A stretch of DNA of 57,953 bases, taken from Acidobacteriaceae bacterium (GTDB lineage: Bacteria; Acidobacteriota; Terriglobia; Terriglobales; Acidobacteriaceae). Location of the stretch: positions 1 through 57,953 of the forward strand of contig PLBW01000099.1 of the NCBI GenBank assembly GCA_003135475.1. Reading direction: 5' to 3'. This document shows, piece after piece, positions 1 through 6,965 of the stretch (position 1 is its first letter; every line of letters starts with the position of its first letter). The notes under the pieces are model-generated. The model was not told where the DNA came from and ran no database searches. It worked only from the letters and a program-made list of their open reading frames with translations. The position numbers were made by a program, and so were the translations under genes.

Positions 1-440
1 GGTTTGGTGACGTAATCGTAGGCCCCCAGCTTCATCGCCTGCACCGCCGATTCAACCGTGGCAAAGCCAGTCATGACAATCACCAGGTTATCGGGACGGC
101 GCTGCTTGATCTCGCGCAAAACCTCCAGACCGCTGTTGCCCGGCAGACGAAGATCGAGCAGCACGACATCCGTACTGCTGGTTTCGAGGACCTGATAAAC
201 GTGTTCCGGGGTGTCCGCCACCCGGCTGTTAAACCCCAGCGAGCGGGCGACTTCCCGGCAAGACTCCCGCATGGAGCGCTCATCGTCGACGATCAACAGG
301 TTCAGTCCATTGGTCTTGCAAATCGGTTCGCTAACTGCCACTGTCTCAACGGCATGCACGTGCGACATCCCTTCTCCGGCGAGCTCGCCCCCAAGTGGCG
401 GCGCGGAATTGATTTGGGCTTTCGTACTCATTACCATCAT
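1..440 (-). CDS. NtrC-type response regulator, receiver domain (3' end outside window)
   Basis: The reverse strand reads as a receiver domain. It has the acidic pair in LLIVDDE, the phosphoacceptor aspartate in VVLLDLRLPG, the MTGF segment with the conserved Thr, and the Lys in YDYVTKP, where the window ends. Receiver domains take a phosphate from a histidine kinase and change the activity of an attached output domain; here the output lies beyond base 1. The MTGFATVESAVQAMKLGAYDYVTKP pattern is typical of receivers fused to sigma-54 AAA+ activators, so that output is inferred. The ATG at 440-438 overlaps the TGA of the upstream H-box gene (ATGA), so translation is probably coupled. In-frame ATGs at 437 and 431 are alternatives. 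Confidence 0.85.
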   Translation of the reverse strand, partial: MMVMSTKAQINSAPPLGGELAGEGMSHVHAVETVAVSEPICKTNGLNLLIVDDERSMRESCREVARSLGFNSRVADTPEHVYQVLETSSTDVVLLDLRLPGNSGLEVLREIKQRRPDNLVIVMTGFATVESAVQAMKLGAYDYVTK

Positions 441-1036
441 CCCTTTTTGGGAAACGTACTAGTACAACCGTCACATGGTGATGTGAGTTCAACTTCCGGT
501 ATGGAGAAAAGACCAGGAGCCAGGCGGGAATTCGTCCGGGGCGGCAGATTCTCCGCACTCCCGGAGTCAACCCGTGGCTCCTGGGCCGTCACCGTATCGA
601 GCAACCTCAACCCGCGGTCCTGCACGCATCGCCTCGGTTCGTTCGCCGGGTCCGTTCCATCTGTCCCCAGCCGGCGTAACAGGCACTTCATCAATTCACT
701 GCCACGCTGCGCGTTGCGCTCGATTTCCCGCAGCGGACGTTTCAATCGGCTGTAGGGAGGCAATTTCCATCCCAGGACCTGTGCATTCATGAGCACGGCG
801 GTGGTCGTGTTCGCCAGCTCATGCACCAGAGCGGCGCAGCTGTCGTTGAAGGCCCGCGAGGAGCACGAATTCTCCTGATCGCGCTCCTCGCGTCCTTGCC
901 CGGCGGAGGAAATCTGGCTGCTTTCGTCATCGCAGGGGACCGAAAGGCGGTCGAGTTGGTTCGCCAAGAATTCCGTTTGCCTTGCCCTGCCGCTCGGGTT
1001 GTGGCTGGCCCTGTTCATGATCCAGATTCTCTGCAT
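437..1036 (-). CDS. Orphan H-box (HisKA-like) protein without ATPase domain
   Basis: A 199-residue protein. Its centre (LVHELANTTTAVLMNAQVL, then a second helix ending NAQRGSELMKCLL) resembles the two-helix dimerisation/phosphoacceptor region of histidine kinases, with the H-box His in VHEL. No N, G1 or G2 box follows; the C-terminal 80 residues are polar and look disordered. It could be a phosphotransfer or docking partner for the receiver protein encoded immediately downstream with an ATGA overlap. The start may be ATG 1036 or ATG 1018; neither has a good ribosome site. The family assignment rests on the H-box pattern and the position next to a response regulator. Confidence 0.6.
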   Translation of the reverse strand: MQRIWIMNRASHNPSGRARQTEFLANQLDRLSVPCDDESSQISSAGQGREERDQENSCSSRAFNDSCAALVHELANTTTAVLMNAQVLGWKLPPYSRLKRPLREIERNAQRGSELMKCLLRRLGTDGTDPANEPRRCVQDRGLRLLDTVTAQEPRVDSGSAENLPPRTNSRLAPGLFSIPEVELTSPCDGCTSTFPKKG

Positions 1037-1276
1037 TCCCTTGCAAACGTATTTGTATAAAGCACGGCTGCTGCCAAAATTCCAATCGCGCTTAAGTGTT
1101 GATTCTTTTGGGAATTTTCCGATCCCTGCACAGCCGGAACCCCCGTCGCCATTGCTCTAGTTCCAGAATGAAACTCGGTCCCGGCTGGATACGCGTCCAA
1201 GTACTTCTCAGATCAGGGTTTCGATGGATTCCTGTTCGGGGAAGGAAGATGCGCCGGAAGGTCAAATTGGGAAGAG

Positions 1277-1436
1277 CAATTAGCCGTTAGCACTTGGCAC
1301 CTAGCTTTGGCCGCAGTCGGTCCGACTCGCAAGCGCGAAATACGGCGTTGCCTGATGCGATACCCGGCCCACTCTAAGTGCCAGATGTTGGCTGCTCGTT
1401 GCTAATTGCTAAATGCTAAATGCTAATTGCTGGTTG
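1277..1436. repeat. Opposed heptanucleotide-period arrays upstream of dinB
   Basis: Two arrays with exact 7-base phasing flank about 70 bp. The left array, 1277-1304, has four units read as CAATTAG, CCGTTAG, CACTTGG, CACCTAG. The right array, 1374-1436, has nine units: CTAAGTG, CCAGATG, TTGGCTG, CTCGTTG, CTAATTG, CTAAATG, CTAAATG, CTAATTG, CTGGTTG. The left array is the right-hand motif on the opposite strand, so the pair could fold into an imperfect hairpin. The rest of the 1037-1452 gap shows no convincing gene. The right array contains an ATG at 1420 that extends the dinB frame misleadingly. Confidence 0.8.
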
Positions 1437-1452
1437 TAAAATCGCGCACAGC

Positions 1453-2688
1453 ATGGCCCCGGTACAGCGCACCATCTTTCACGTCGACATGGACGCCTTC
1501 TTCGTCTCGGTCGAAGAGTTGTTCGACCCCTCGCTGAAGGGCAGGGCGGTGGTGGTTGGCGGTCAGCGCCACGAGCGCGGCGTGGTGTCGGCCGCCTCCT
1601 ACGAGGCGCGCAAGTTCGGCGTCCATTCGGCCATGCCGCTGCGCACCGCCGCGAAACTGTGTCCTCATGCCATCTTCGTGGACGGACATCCCGAGCGCTA
1701 TCGCGATTATTCCGCCAAGGTTTGCCAGGTGCTGGGCCGCTTCTCTCCCAAGCTGGAGATGGTTTCCATCGACGAGGCCTACGTGGACATGACCGGTACC
1801 GGGCGTCTGCACGGTTCGCCGATGCGCGCCGCCCATGCGCTGCACGGCGCGATGAAAGCGGAGACGCAACTGAATTGCTCCATCGGAATTGGCAGCTCGC
1901 GGCTGCTGGCCAAGATCTGCTCCGACCAGGCCAAGCCCAATGGCGTGCTGTGGATTGTGCCGGGCGGGGAAGCGCAATTCCTGGCGCCGTTGGATGTGCG
2001 CAAGATTCCGGGCGTTGGCAAGGTCATGGAGAAGCGGCTGCTCCAACAGGGCATCCAGAAGATTGGCGATCTCGCCCGGCATGAGGAACGCTGGCTGGAG
2101 GCGAACTTTGGCGCGCTGGGCGTGGCGCTGGCCGGCAAGGCCCGCGGCTTGGATGCCGGCGCCTGGTTCGACAGCGATATTGGCGAGGACGACGGGCCCC
2201 GCTCCATCAGCCACGAGCACACCTACTCCGTCGATACCAACGACGCGCAAGCCTTGGAAGCGACCCTGGCGCGGCTGTCGGAGATGGTGTGCCGCCGTTT
2301 GCGCGAACAGAAGCTGCACGCCCGCACTCTGCAATTGAAGCTGCGCTATTCCGATTTCCGCACGCTCACGCGGGCCCACACTCTGGAGCAGCCGAGCTCG
2401 GTGGATTCGGAGGTGCTGGCCACCGTCCGTGAACTTTTCCGGACAAACTGGAATGGCGGCGGGGTCCGGCTGCTCGGAGTCTGCGCGTCGCATTTTGCAG
2501 CCGAGAGTGAGCAGCTCAGCCTGCAAGGCAGGAGCACTCATGAAAAGTGGAACCAGGCGCTCTCCGCCGCCGACCGGCTGCGCGAGAAGTTCGGAGAGCA
2601 TGCCGTCTCCATGGCGACCGGCATGAAGGCGCGCTTCCGCGAACGCACGCACGAGAACCCGGCCGGGTTACCGGGGAAAAAGAAGTGA
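1453..2688 (+). CDS. dinB: DNA polymerase IV (Y-family translesion polymerase)
   Basis: About 411 residues. The catalytic carboxylates of Y-family polymerases are visible in FHVDMDAFFVSVEEL near the N-terminus and in SIDEAYVDMT. The palm/thumb signature GIGSSRLLAKICSDQAKPNG and the helix-hairpin-helix part (IPGVGKVMEKRL) follow, then the little-finger domain. It performs low-fidelity synthesis past damaged bases in the cytoplasm. I start it at ATG 1453 (MAPVQRTIFHVDMD), because the upstream ATG at 1420 lies inside a heptamer repeat array and would add a non-conserved leader. No LexA-type operator is obvious. The hydrogenase-protease gene follows closely in the same direction. Confidence 0.95.
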   Translation: MAPVQRTIFHVDMDAFFVSVEELFDPSLKGRAVVVGGQRHERGVVSAASYEARKFGVHSAMPLRTAAKLCPHAIFVDGHPERYRDYSAKVCQVLGRFSPKLEMVSIDEAYVDMTGTGRLHGSPMRAAHALHGAMKAETQLNCSIGIGSSRLLAKICSDQAKPNGVLWIVPGGEAQFLAPLDVRKIPGVGKVMEKRLLQQGIQKIGDLARHEERWLEANFGALGVALAGKARGLDAGAWFDSDIGEDDGPRSISHEHTYSVDTNDAQALEATLARLSEMVCRRLREQKLHARTLQLKLRYSDFRTLTRAHTLEQPSSVDSEVLATVRELFRTNWNGGGVRLLGVCASHFAAESEQLSLQGRSTHEKWNQALSAADRLREKFGEHAVSMATGMKARFRERTHENPAGLPGKKK

Positions 2689-2693
2689 ATGCC

Positions 2694-3299
2694 ATGGTAT
2701 TTCGGTGCATCACGGCGGATGGTGAGGCGTCTCACATCCTTCCTCGCGAGAAAGGATTATGCCTGTTAATGCGAAAAGGCCAGGCCAGCGCGCCACTGCC
2801 TGGAGAGGACGAAGTGCCCGGAACCCTGATTATCGGCTATGGAAATCCTATGCGCGGAGATGACGCCATCGGCTGTCATGCCGCGCGCGCCTTGGAACAG
2901 CATTTCTGGAACGATCCGGACGTGGAAGTGATCGCCGCCCAGCAGCTCACCCCGGAGATGGTGGACGACATATTGCAGCGGGACTTCGTGCTGTTTCTGG
3001 ACGCCTCCTTCGGGGAGTCGCCCGGAACCATCCTGCGGACCACCGTTTCGCCAGAACCTGGCCCCGGCAGCTTGACTCACCACCTCAATCCGTCCTCGCT
3101 GCTCACCGCTGCCGAACAGCTTTACGGCGACGCTCCTTTTGCCATGAGAATCACCATGGCGGGATGGTCGTTCGATCTCGGCCAGAAGATGTCGCAAATT
3201 GCCACCCGTCGCCTGCCCGACTTCATTCGCCTGGCGCAAGAGGCGGTCGAAGCCCATCGCCACAGGCCGCAAGCTCGATCTTCGGTGGGACTGAAATAG
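2694..3299 (+). CDS. HycI/HoxW-like hydrogenase maturation protease (orphan)
   Basis: The segment TLIIGYGNPMRGDDAIGCHAA is the N-terminal signature of nickel-dependent endopeptidases that remove the C-terminal tail of the [NiFe]-hydrogenase large subunit; its Asp and Glu/His residues bind the metal. The SFGESPG and HHLNPSSLL segments fit the rest of the fold. Start sites are ambiguous: ATG 2694 (201 residues), ATG 2769, or GTG 2814, which follows GAGAGGAC and puts the signature at the extreme N-terminus as usual in the family. The last may be correct. No hydrogenase structural genes are in the window, so the substrate must be encoded elsewhere. It lies five bases after dinB. Confidence 0.85.
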   Translation: MVFRCITADGEASHILPREKGLCLLMRKGQASAPLPGEDEVPGTLIIGYGNPMRGDDAIGCHAARALEQHFWNDPDVEVIAAQQLTPEMVDDILQRDFVLFLDASFGESPGTILRTTVSPEPGPGSLTHHLNPSSLLTAAEQLYGDAPFAMRITMAGWSFDLGQKMSQIATRRLPDFIRLAQEAVEAHRHRPQARSSVGLK

Positions 3300-3320
3300 C
3301 AATTGGCGGATTTTGCGGCG

Positions 3321-3411
3321 GACGCCTCGCTCAGCACCTTCGAAAATCATTCACCACGGAGGACACGGAGTTTTGGTTTCTATCGCGTTTTCTCCGTGAT
3401 CTTCGTGGTTG
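3321..3411. repeat. Dispersed CACGGAG palindromic element, copy 1
   Basis: Between 3300 and 3500 there is no gene. The stretch has GCTCAG, then CGAAAATCATTCACCACGG, then the inverted pair ACCACGGAGGACACGGAG and TCTCCGTGATCTTCGTGG. Related sequences occur on the opposite strand at 33169-33201 (left flank only) and 50356-50425 (flank plus palindrome). This makes it a dispersed intergenic palindrome able to form RNA or DNA hairpins at the 3' end of the hydrogenase-protease gene, possibly acting as a terminator. Confidence 0.75.
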
Positions 3412-3500
3412 ATTGGATTCTTATAGGCGGGCCGTAGGCCTTTGTGACCCTTGTGATGGTAACCCCGGAGCGGGCATCTCATCGTCTCTGCCACCGCTTA

Positions 3501-4205
3501 CTACTGCAGGTACGTCCGCGCCATCGGCCGCCACCACGGCCAGTCGTGATAGCTTTGCTCGCCCCACACGTATAACTCATGCCGGATGCCGCGCGCCCGC
3601 AGGATGGCCGCGAACTCTTCATTCTTGTTCCAGCACATGTCCCATTCGCCGGTGGCGAGCACTGTCTGCATATGGTTATAGCGCCAGCCGTCGCTGCAGT
3701 TCGCCAGATAATCGGGCGGATTATTGAAGTACACGTCCTCGCTATACCAGCCGTCGAGGAAGCTTTTGATGTCGAACGAGCCGCCCATGGTGACGCAGCC
3801 GGTGACCTTGTCGGGATGACGGAAGGCGAAGTTCGCGGCATGGTAGGCGCCGAAGCTACAGCCGGTCACAATGGTGCGCGAGGTCCAATTCTTGTTCCAC
3901 ATCAGCGGAAGCACGTCATTCAGAATGTAGCACTCGTATTGCAGATGCCGTTGCAGGCGCCAGTAGGGATGCGCTTGCTTGTTGTACCAGCTTTCGCTGT
4001 CCACGCTGTCGACGCAGTAGATCTGCAGTTGCCCGGCTTCCAGGCGGTCGGCCACCGCGGCAACCATCTGGTTGTCTTCGTATTCAAAGTAACGTCCCTG
4101 CGAAGTGGGGAAGACCAGGACCTTGGCGCCAGCGTGGCCAAAAACCAGCAACTCCATGTCGCGTTGCAGGTCGCGGGACCACCAACGATGATATTCGCGA
4201 TTCAC
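3501..4205 (-). CDS. Esterase-D-like alpha/beta hydrolase
   Basis: A 234-residue cytoplasmic protein without a signal peptide. The nucleophile elbow is GCSFGAYHA, and late segments with YVWGEQSYHDWPWW supply a plausible catalytic His (HDW). The pattern matches the putative esterase (esterase D/S-formylglutathione hydrolase-like) branch of the alpha/beta-hydrolase fold. The substrate is unknown. It is divergent from another esterase-fold gene that begins at 4285; the 79-bp shared upstream region must hold both promoters. Such paired esterase genes suggest related ester hydrolysis, which is inference. Confidence 0.8.
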   Translation of the reverse strand: MNREYHRWWSRDLQRDMELLVFGHAGAKVLVFPTSQGRYFEYEDNQMVAAVADRLEAGQLQIYCVDSVDSESWYNKQAHPYWRLQRHLQYECYILNDVLPLMWNKNWTSRTIVTGCSFGAYHAANFAFRHPDKVTGCVTMGGSFDIKSFLDGWYSEDVYFNNPPDYLANCSDGWRYNHMQTVLATGEWDMCWNKNEEFAAILRARGIRHELYVWGEQSYHDWPWWRPMARTYLQ

Positions 4206-4284
4206 AATGTTTGAGCCTCTTCCGTCTGAGATAGGGTTGGATCAGAACTGCATTTGGTAATCTAGGAAGCCACAATTCTACAGA

Positions 4285-5118
4285 ATGAGCACGGATCCGA
4301 TCATAACTGACCAGCCGATTCCGCCAGCGCAGGTGCCCAGCAGCCTGAAGTCGCGCCTGCGCCTGCATCAGCAGTTCCCCTCCGAACGGATGGACGAGAA
4401 GCGCGACTTCATGGTTTACCTTCCGCCCCGGTATGAGGCTGAGCCCGACCGTCGCTATCCTACGCTGTATCTGCAGGACGGCCAGAACCTATTCGATCCC
4501 GACACTTCCTTCATCCCCGGCAAGTATTGGCGTGTAGGCGAAACCGCGGACGAGTTGATCCTGGATGGCGCGATCGAGCCGCTGGTCATCGTCGGCATCT
4601 ACAACACGGGAGTGCGTCGCATCGACGAATACACCCACATCGAAGACAAGCGGCTCGGCGGCGGACAGGCGGACGCCTACGGTCAGATGCTGGTGAAAGA
4701 ACTGAAGCCGTTCGTCGATCACCGCTGCCGGACGCTTCCCGGCATCGAGAATTGCGGCCTGGGTGGATCATCGCTGGGGGGATTGGTTTCGATGTACCTC
4801 GCGCTGCGCTATAGCTGGGTGTTCGGCAAGCTCGCCGTGATGTCTCCGTCGGTCTGGTGGCGTAATCGGGCCATCCTGAAAACTGTCGCCCAGATCAAAA
4901 GAAAGCCGGAACTGCGGATCTGGCTCGATATCGGTACCCAGGAAGGCCAGCGAGCGCTGCTCGATGCCCGCGCTTTGAAGACAGCCTTGGTCAATAAGAG
5001 ATGGAAACTCGGCGAAGACCTTTGCTACACCGAAGTCGAAGGTGGCCAACACGACGAGGTGGCCTGGTCACAGCGCGTCGCGCCCATGCTGCAGTTCCTG
5101 TTCCCGCCGCGACACTGA
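4285..5118 (+). CDS. Alpha/beta hydrolase, enterochelin-esterase-like (COG2819 type)
   Basis: A 277-residue protein with DFMVYLPPRY near the N-terminus, YPTLYLQDGQNLFDP, the nucleophile elbow GGSSLGGLVSMY and a C-terminal EGGQHDEVAW carrying the probable catalytic His. These are the hallmarks of the putative esterase family related to IroE/Fes siderophore esterases and feruloyl-esterase-like enzymes. There is no signal peptide, so it is cytoplasmic. There are no siderophore genes nearby, so the substrate is open. It is divergent from the esterase at 3501-4205. Confidence 0.85.
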   Translation: MSTDPIITDQPIPPAQVPSSLKSRLRLHQQFPSERMDEKRDFMVYLPPRYEAEPDRRYPTLYLQDGQNLFDPDTSFIPGKYWRVGETADELILDGAIEPLVIVGIYNTGVRRIDEYTHIEDKRLGGGQADAYGQMLVKELKPFVDHRCRTLPGIENCGLGGSSLGGLVSMYLALRYSWVFGKLAVMSPSVWWRNRAILKTVAQIKRKPELRIWLDIGTQEGQRALLDARALKTALVNKRWKLGEDLCYTEVEGGQHDEVAWSQRVAPMLQFLFPPRH

Positions 5119-5143
5119 GGCGGTCAAAGCAATCCTGGAATTG

Positions 5144-5269
5144 ATGGTGGTGATCATCCTGGTCATCGAACTGATTTACCTCTTCCGGGGAAGGTTACTA
5201 GGCCTACGGCGAAAGACAGTCGATGATGAACTTATGAATTGTCATTACGAGCGCCGATTGCGGCGCTAG
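5144..5269 (+). CDS. Possible 41-residue membrane peptide or C-terminal gene remnant
   Basis: ATG 5144 opens a short frame beginning MVVIILVIELIYLFRGRL, a single clear hydrophobic helix followed by a basic tail, ending at TAG 5267. The helix resembles the C-terminal membrane anchors of some conserved bacterial proteins (for example the RMD1/DUF155 type), so it could be the remnant of a longer gene. The 3' half enters the repeat element at 5239. No good ribosome site was seen. This is weakly supported. Confidence 0.25.
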   Translation: MVVIILVIELIYLFRGRLLGLRRKTVDDELMNCHYERRLRR

Positions 5270-5377
5270 GAATCTGCTTTTTCCGTGACCAAAGGCAGAG
5301 CAGACCCCTCGCTCCTCCACCCCATCGAGGGCAAAAGCGGCCCTCGCTGGGGACCCCGGCTGCGCCCGTGATGACAA
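5239..5377. mobile_element. MITE-like dispersed element with 7-bp terminal inverted repeats
   Basis: The 139-bp stretch begins TTGTCAT and ends ATGACAA, a perfect 7-bp terminal inverted repeat. It contains the strong hairpin GCGCCGATTGCGGCGC (5251-5266), then AGGAATCTGC and CAGACCCCTCGCTCC. A shorter relative of its right half (AGCAGGTCCCTCCACTCGG to GGGATGACAG) is at 50146-50193. There is no coding capacity. It fills most of the 5119-5425 gap and may be a non-autonomous element or processed palindrome. Confidence 0.55.
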
Positions 5378-5425
5378 GCCTGACGGAAATATCACCGGAT
5401 CTGCGAAGCTGAATTGGGAGGAACT

Positions 5426-5761
5426 ATGACGCTCGACCGCTTTACGAAAGCAATTTTAGTTGTTATTGCAGTTTTTCTTGGGATGATTGCATTTCGCCCA
5501 GTCGTCCACCCGGCGCCGGTGCAGGCACAAACCAGCGAGGCTTATCCCTTCTACATCGAACCGGGTTATACGATGCTGCGCAAGCCCGACGGGACCTCGC
5601 AGGTGTATGGCAAAGTCGCCGTTGACATGCGCACGGGAGATATCTGGGGATTCCCCACCACGGTGCAGGGCCCGTACCCGATTGACAACGCCAAGACCGT
5701 CCCGCCCAAGTCCTATCCCATGTACCTGGGGAAATTCATGTTCAGCGAAGCGACGAAATAG
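5426..5761 (+). CDS. Small exported or membrane-anchored protein of unknown function
   Basis: A 111-residue protein started at ATG 5426 because GGGAGGAAC lies just upstream. An N-terminal hydrophobic segment (AILVVIAVFLGMIAF) followed by VHPAPVQAQ looks like a signal peptide or anchor. The mature part has YPFYIEPGYTMLRKPDGT and a VAVDMRTGDIWGFPT segment that looks like a short beta-strand repeat. I do not recognise a named domain. It stands alone between a repeat element and the convergent pseudopilin cluster. Confidence 0.75.
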   Translation: MTLDRFTKAILVVIAVFLGMIAFRPVVHPAPVQAQTSEAYPFYIEPGYTMLRKPDGTSQVYGKVAVDMRTGDIWGFPTTVQGPYPIDNAKTVPPKSYPMYLGKFMFSEATK

Positions 5762-5855
5762 GCGGCATCCCACGTGGTCTTCGCCGGTTTGCCCCAGAAC
5801 CTTCTTCTGCCCAGGTTAGCGTCCAAAAGACGAACGCAAACCTGGTGCACCAGTC

Positions 5856-5890
5856 CTAAAAGCTGATAGCCGATGGCTGATGGCTCGTCG
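5856..5890. repeat. Heptanucleotide-period array at the pseudopilin 3' end
   Basis: Five units with exact 7-base phasing: CTAAAAG, CTGATAG, CCGATGG, CTGATGG, CTCGTCG. The array ends directly against the stop codon of the leftward pseudopilin gene (5891). It belongs to the same family as the arrays at 1277-1436, 11798-11825 and 44119-44211. Confidence 0.65.
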
Positions 5891-6289
5891 TTACCACGTG
5901 TTATACGCGGTGCCTTCGCTGGAGGTTTGATCGCTGCCGCTATGAACGTCGATAATCCCGGGCTCGGTCTGATCGGGAGACATAATGCTCTCGTCGGTGA
6001 CCGGCACCCAACTATCGCGTGAGTTGGTGAAGGGGTCCTTGGGGAGCTGCTTAAGATATTTGGCATCCACCAGGTCCTCCAAGGATTGCGGGGCCTTTTG
6101 CTTGTCAAGCGTGTACTGGTCGATCAGCGACCTCATGGTGTAGAGATCGTCGCGCAACGCAGTCTCTTTGGCGTGCAGAATGGAAGACGAATAATTCGGG
6201 ATGGCGAGCGAAAGCAGGATGACGATGATGCTGATCACCACCATCAACTCAATCAAAGTAAAGCCGCGTTGTCGCCAGCGCCGGGTCAT
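5891..6289 (-). CDS. Type II secretion pseudopilin, GspG-like
   Basis: A 132-residue prepilin. The leader MTRRWRQRG is cut before FTLIELMVVISIIVILLS, which gives an N-methylated Phe and the conserved Glu at mature position 5. A long hydrophobic helix follows, then a GspG-like C-terminal domain (DLYTMRSLIDQY, then LPKDPFTN). Such subunits form the short periplasmic pseudopilus that pushes substrates through the secretin. It is the last gene of a leftward cluster and starts 17 bases after the second pseudopilin gene. No prepilin peptidase, ATPase or platform protein is in the window. Confidence 0.9.
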   Translation of the reverse strand: MTRRWRQRGFTLIELMVVISIIVILLSLAIPNYSSSILHAKETALRDDLYTMRSLIDQYTLDKQKAPQSLEDLVDAKYLKQLPKDPFTNSRDSWVPVTDESIMSPDQTEPGIIDVHSGSDQTSSEGTAYNTW

Positions 6290-6306
6290 GGTTGCGCCCT
6301 AGGAAA

Positions 6307-6798
6307 TTACCACGTCTTGTACTTGGTGCCGTCCAAGGCAGTGCCTTCGGATTTGGTGTAAACGTCAAAAACGCTCTGCCCGCCCCAGGAATCCGAATCG
6401 GGATCGTCCTGCATCGAGCGCAAGCCCCATTCATCCTTGCCGGTCATGGGATCCACCGGGATGTGCCGCAGGAAACGGATCTTCTTGCCATTGGAGTCCA
6501 CGCCCTTCACCAGGGTGTCGAGATCGGGAGGATATCCCTGGCTGTCCAGCTTGGTCTGGAATGCGCCCCGATCGGCGGCGTCCTTGTAGCGATCAATGGC
6601 ATCGCGCATCTCCCACAGATCGCGGCGCAAATTGCGCTCTTTGTTGCGTTGAATGGCGACCCGCAGCACGGGAGTGGCGACCGCGGTCAGGACCATCAGG
6701 ATGGTCATCGCCACGATCAACTCGACCAGGGTGAAACCGTCCCTGCGGACCGCCCGAGAGGCTGAGGACTGCGAATGAACTGGTGCAAATCCAGGCAC
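6307..6798 (-). CDS. Type II secretion pseudopilin, GspG-like (second copy)
   Basis: The prepilin motif is RRDG before FTLVELIVAMTILMVL, with the conserved Glu 5. A GspG-type domain follows (RDLWEMRDAIDRYKDAAD, LRHIPVDPMTGKDEWG). The open frame extends to ATG 6888, but that gives an unusually long 51-residue leader. GTG 6798 has GAGAGAAG just upstream and yields a normal leader of about 21 residues, so I prefer it. Both pseudopilins end in a similar KTW/NTW motif, suggesting tandem duplication. It is encoded between the secretin and the other pseudopilin on the same strand and is probably co-transcribed. Confidence 0.88.
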   Translation of the reverse strand: MPGFAPVHSQSSASRAVRRDGFTLVELIVAMTILMVLTAVATPVLRVAIQRNKERNLRRDLWEMRDAIDRYKDAADRGAFQTKLDSQGYPPDLDTLVKGVDSNGKKIRFLRHIPVDPMTGKDEWGLRSMQDDPDSDSWGGQSVFDVYTKSEGTALDGTKYKTW

Positions 6799-6965
6799 AC
6801 TGCTTCTCTCAGCAGCCAAACCGCAACTGGAAAGATTAAGGGGCACCGCTCTTAGTTTAGTCCTTCCCGGGACTGACTTCGCAATCAACCGGCTATATCG
6901 TCGCTGGCGTACGCAGGCTCGCGGCGATGACCGCGCCCGGGGCTGCTACCGGTTAGACGCTGCCG

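Noticed and set aside
1420-1452. Upstream ATG start for dinB
   Set aside because: The ATG falls inside a CTAAATG repeat unit; the conserved protein begins at ATG 1453.
1423-2652. 409-residue ORF antisense to dinB
   Set aside because: High-GC shadow of dinB on the opposite strand; His/Arg/Gln-rich composition and no recognisable fold.
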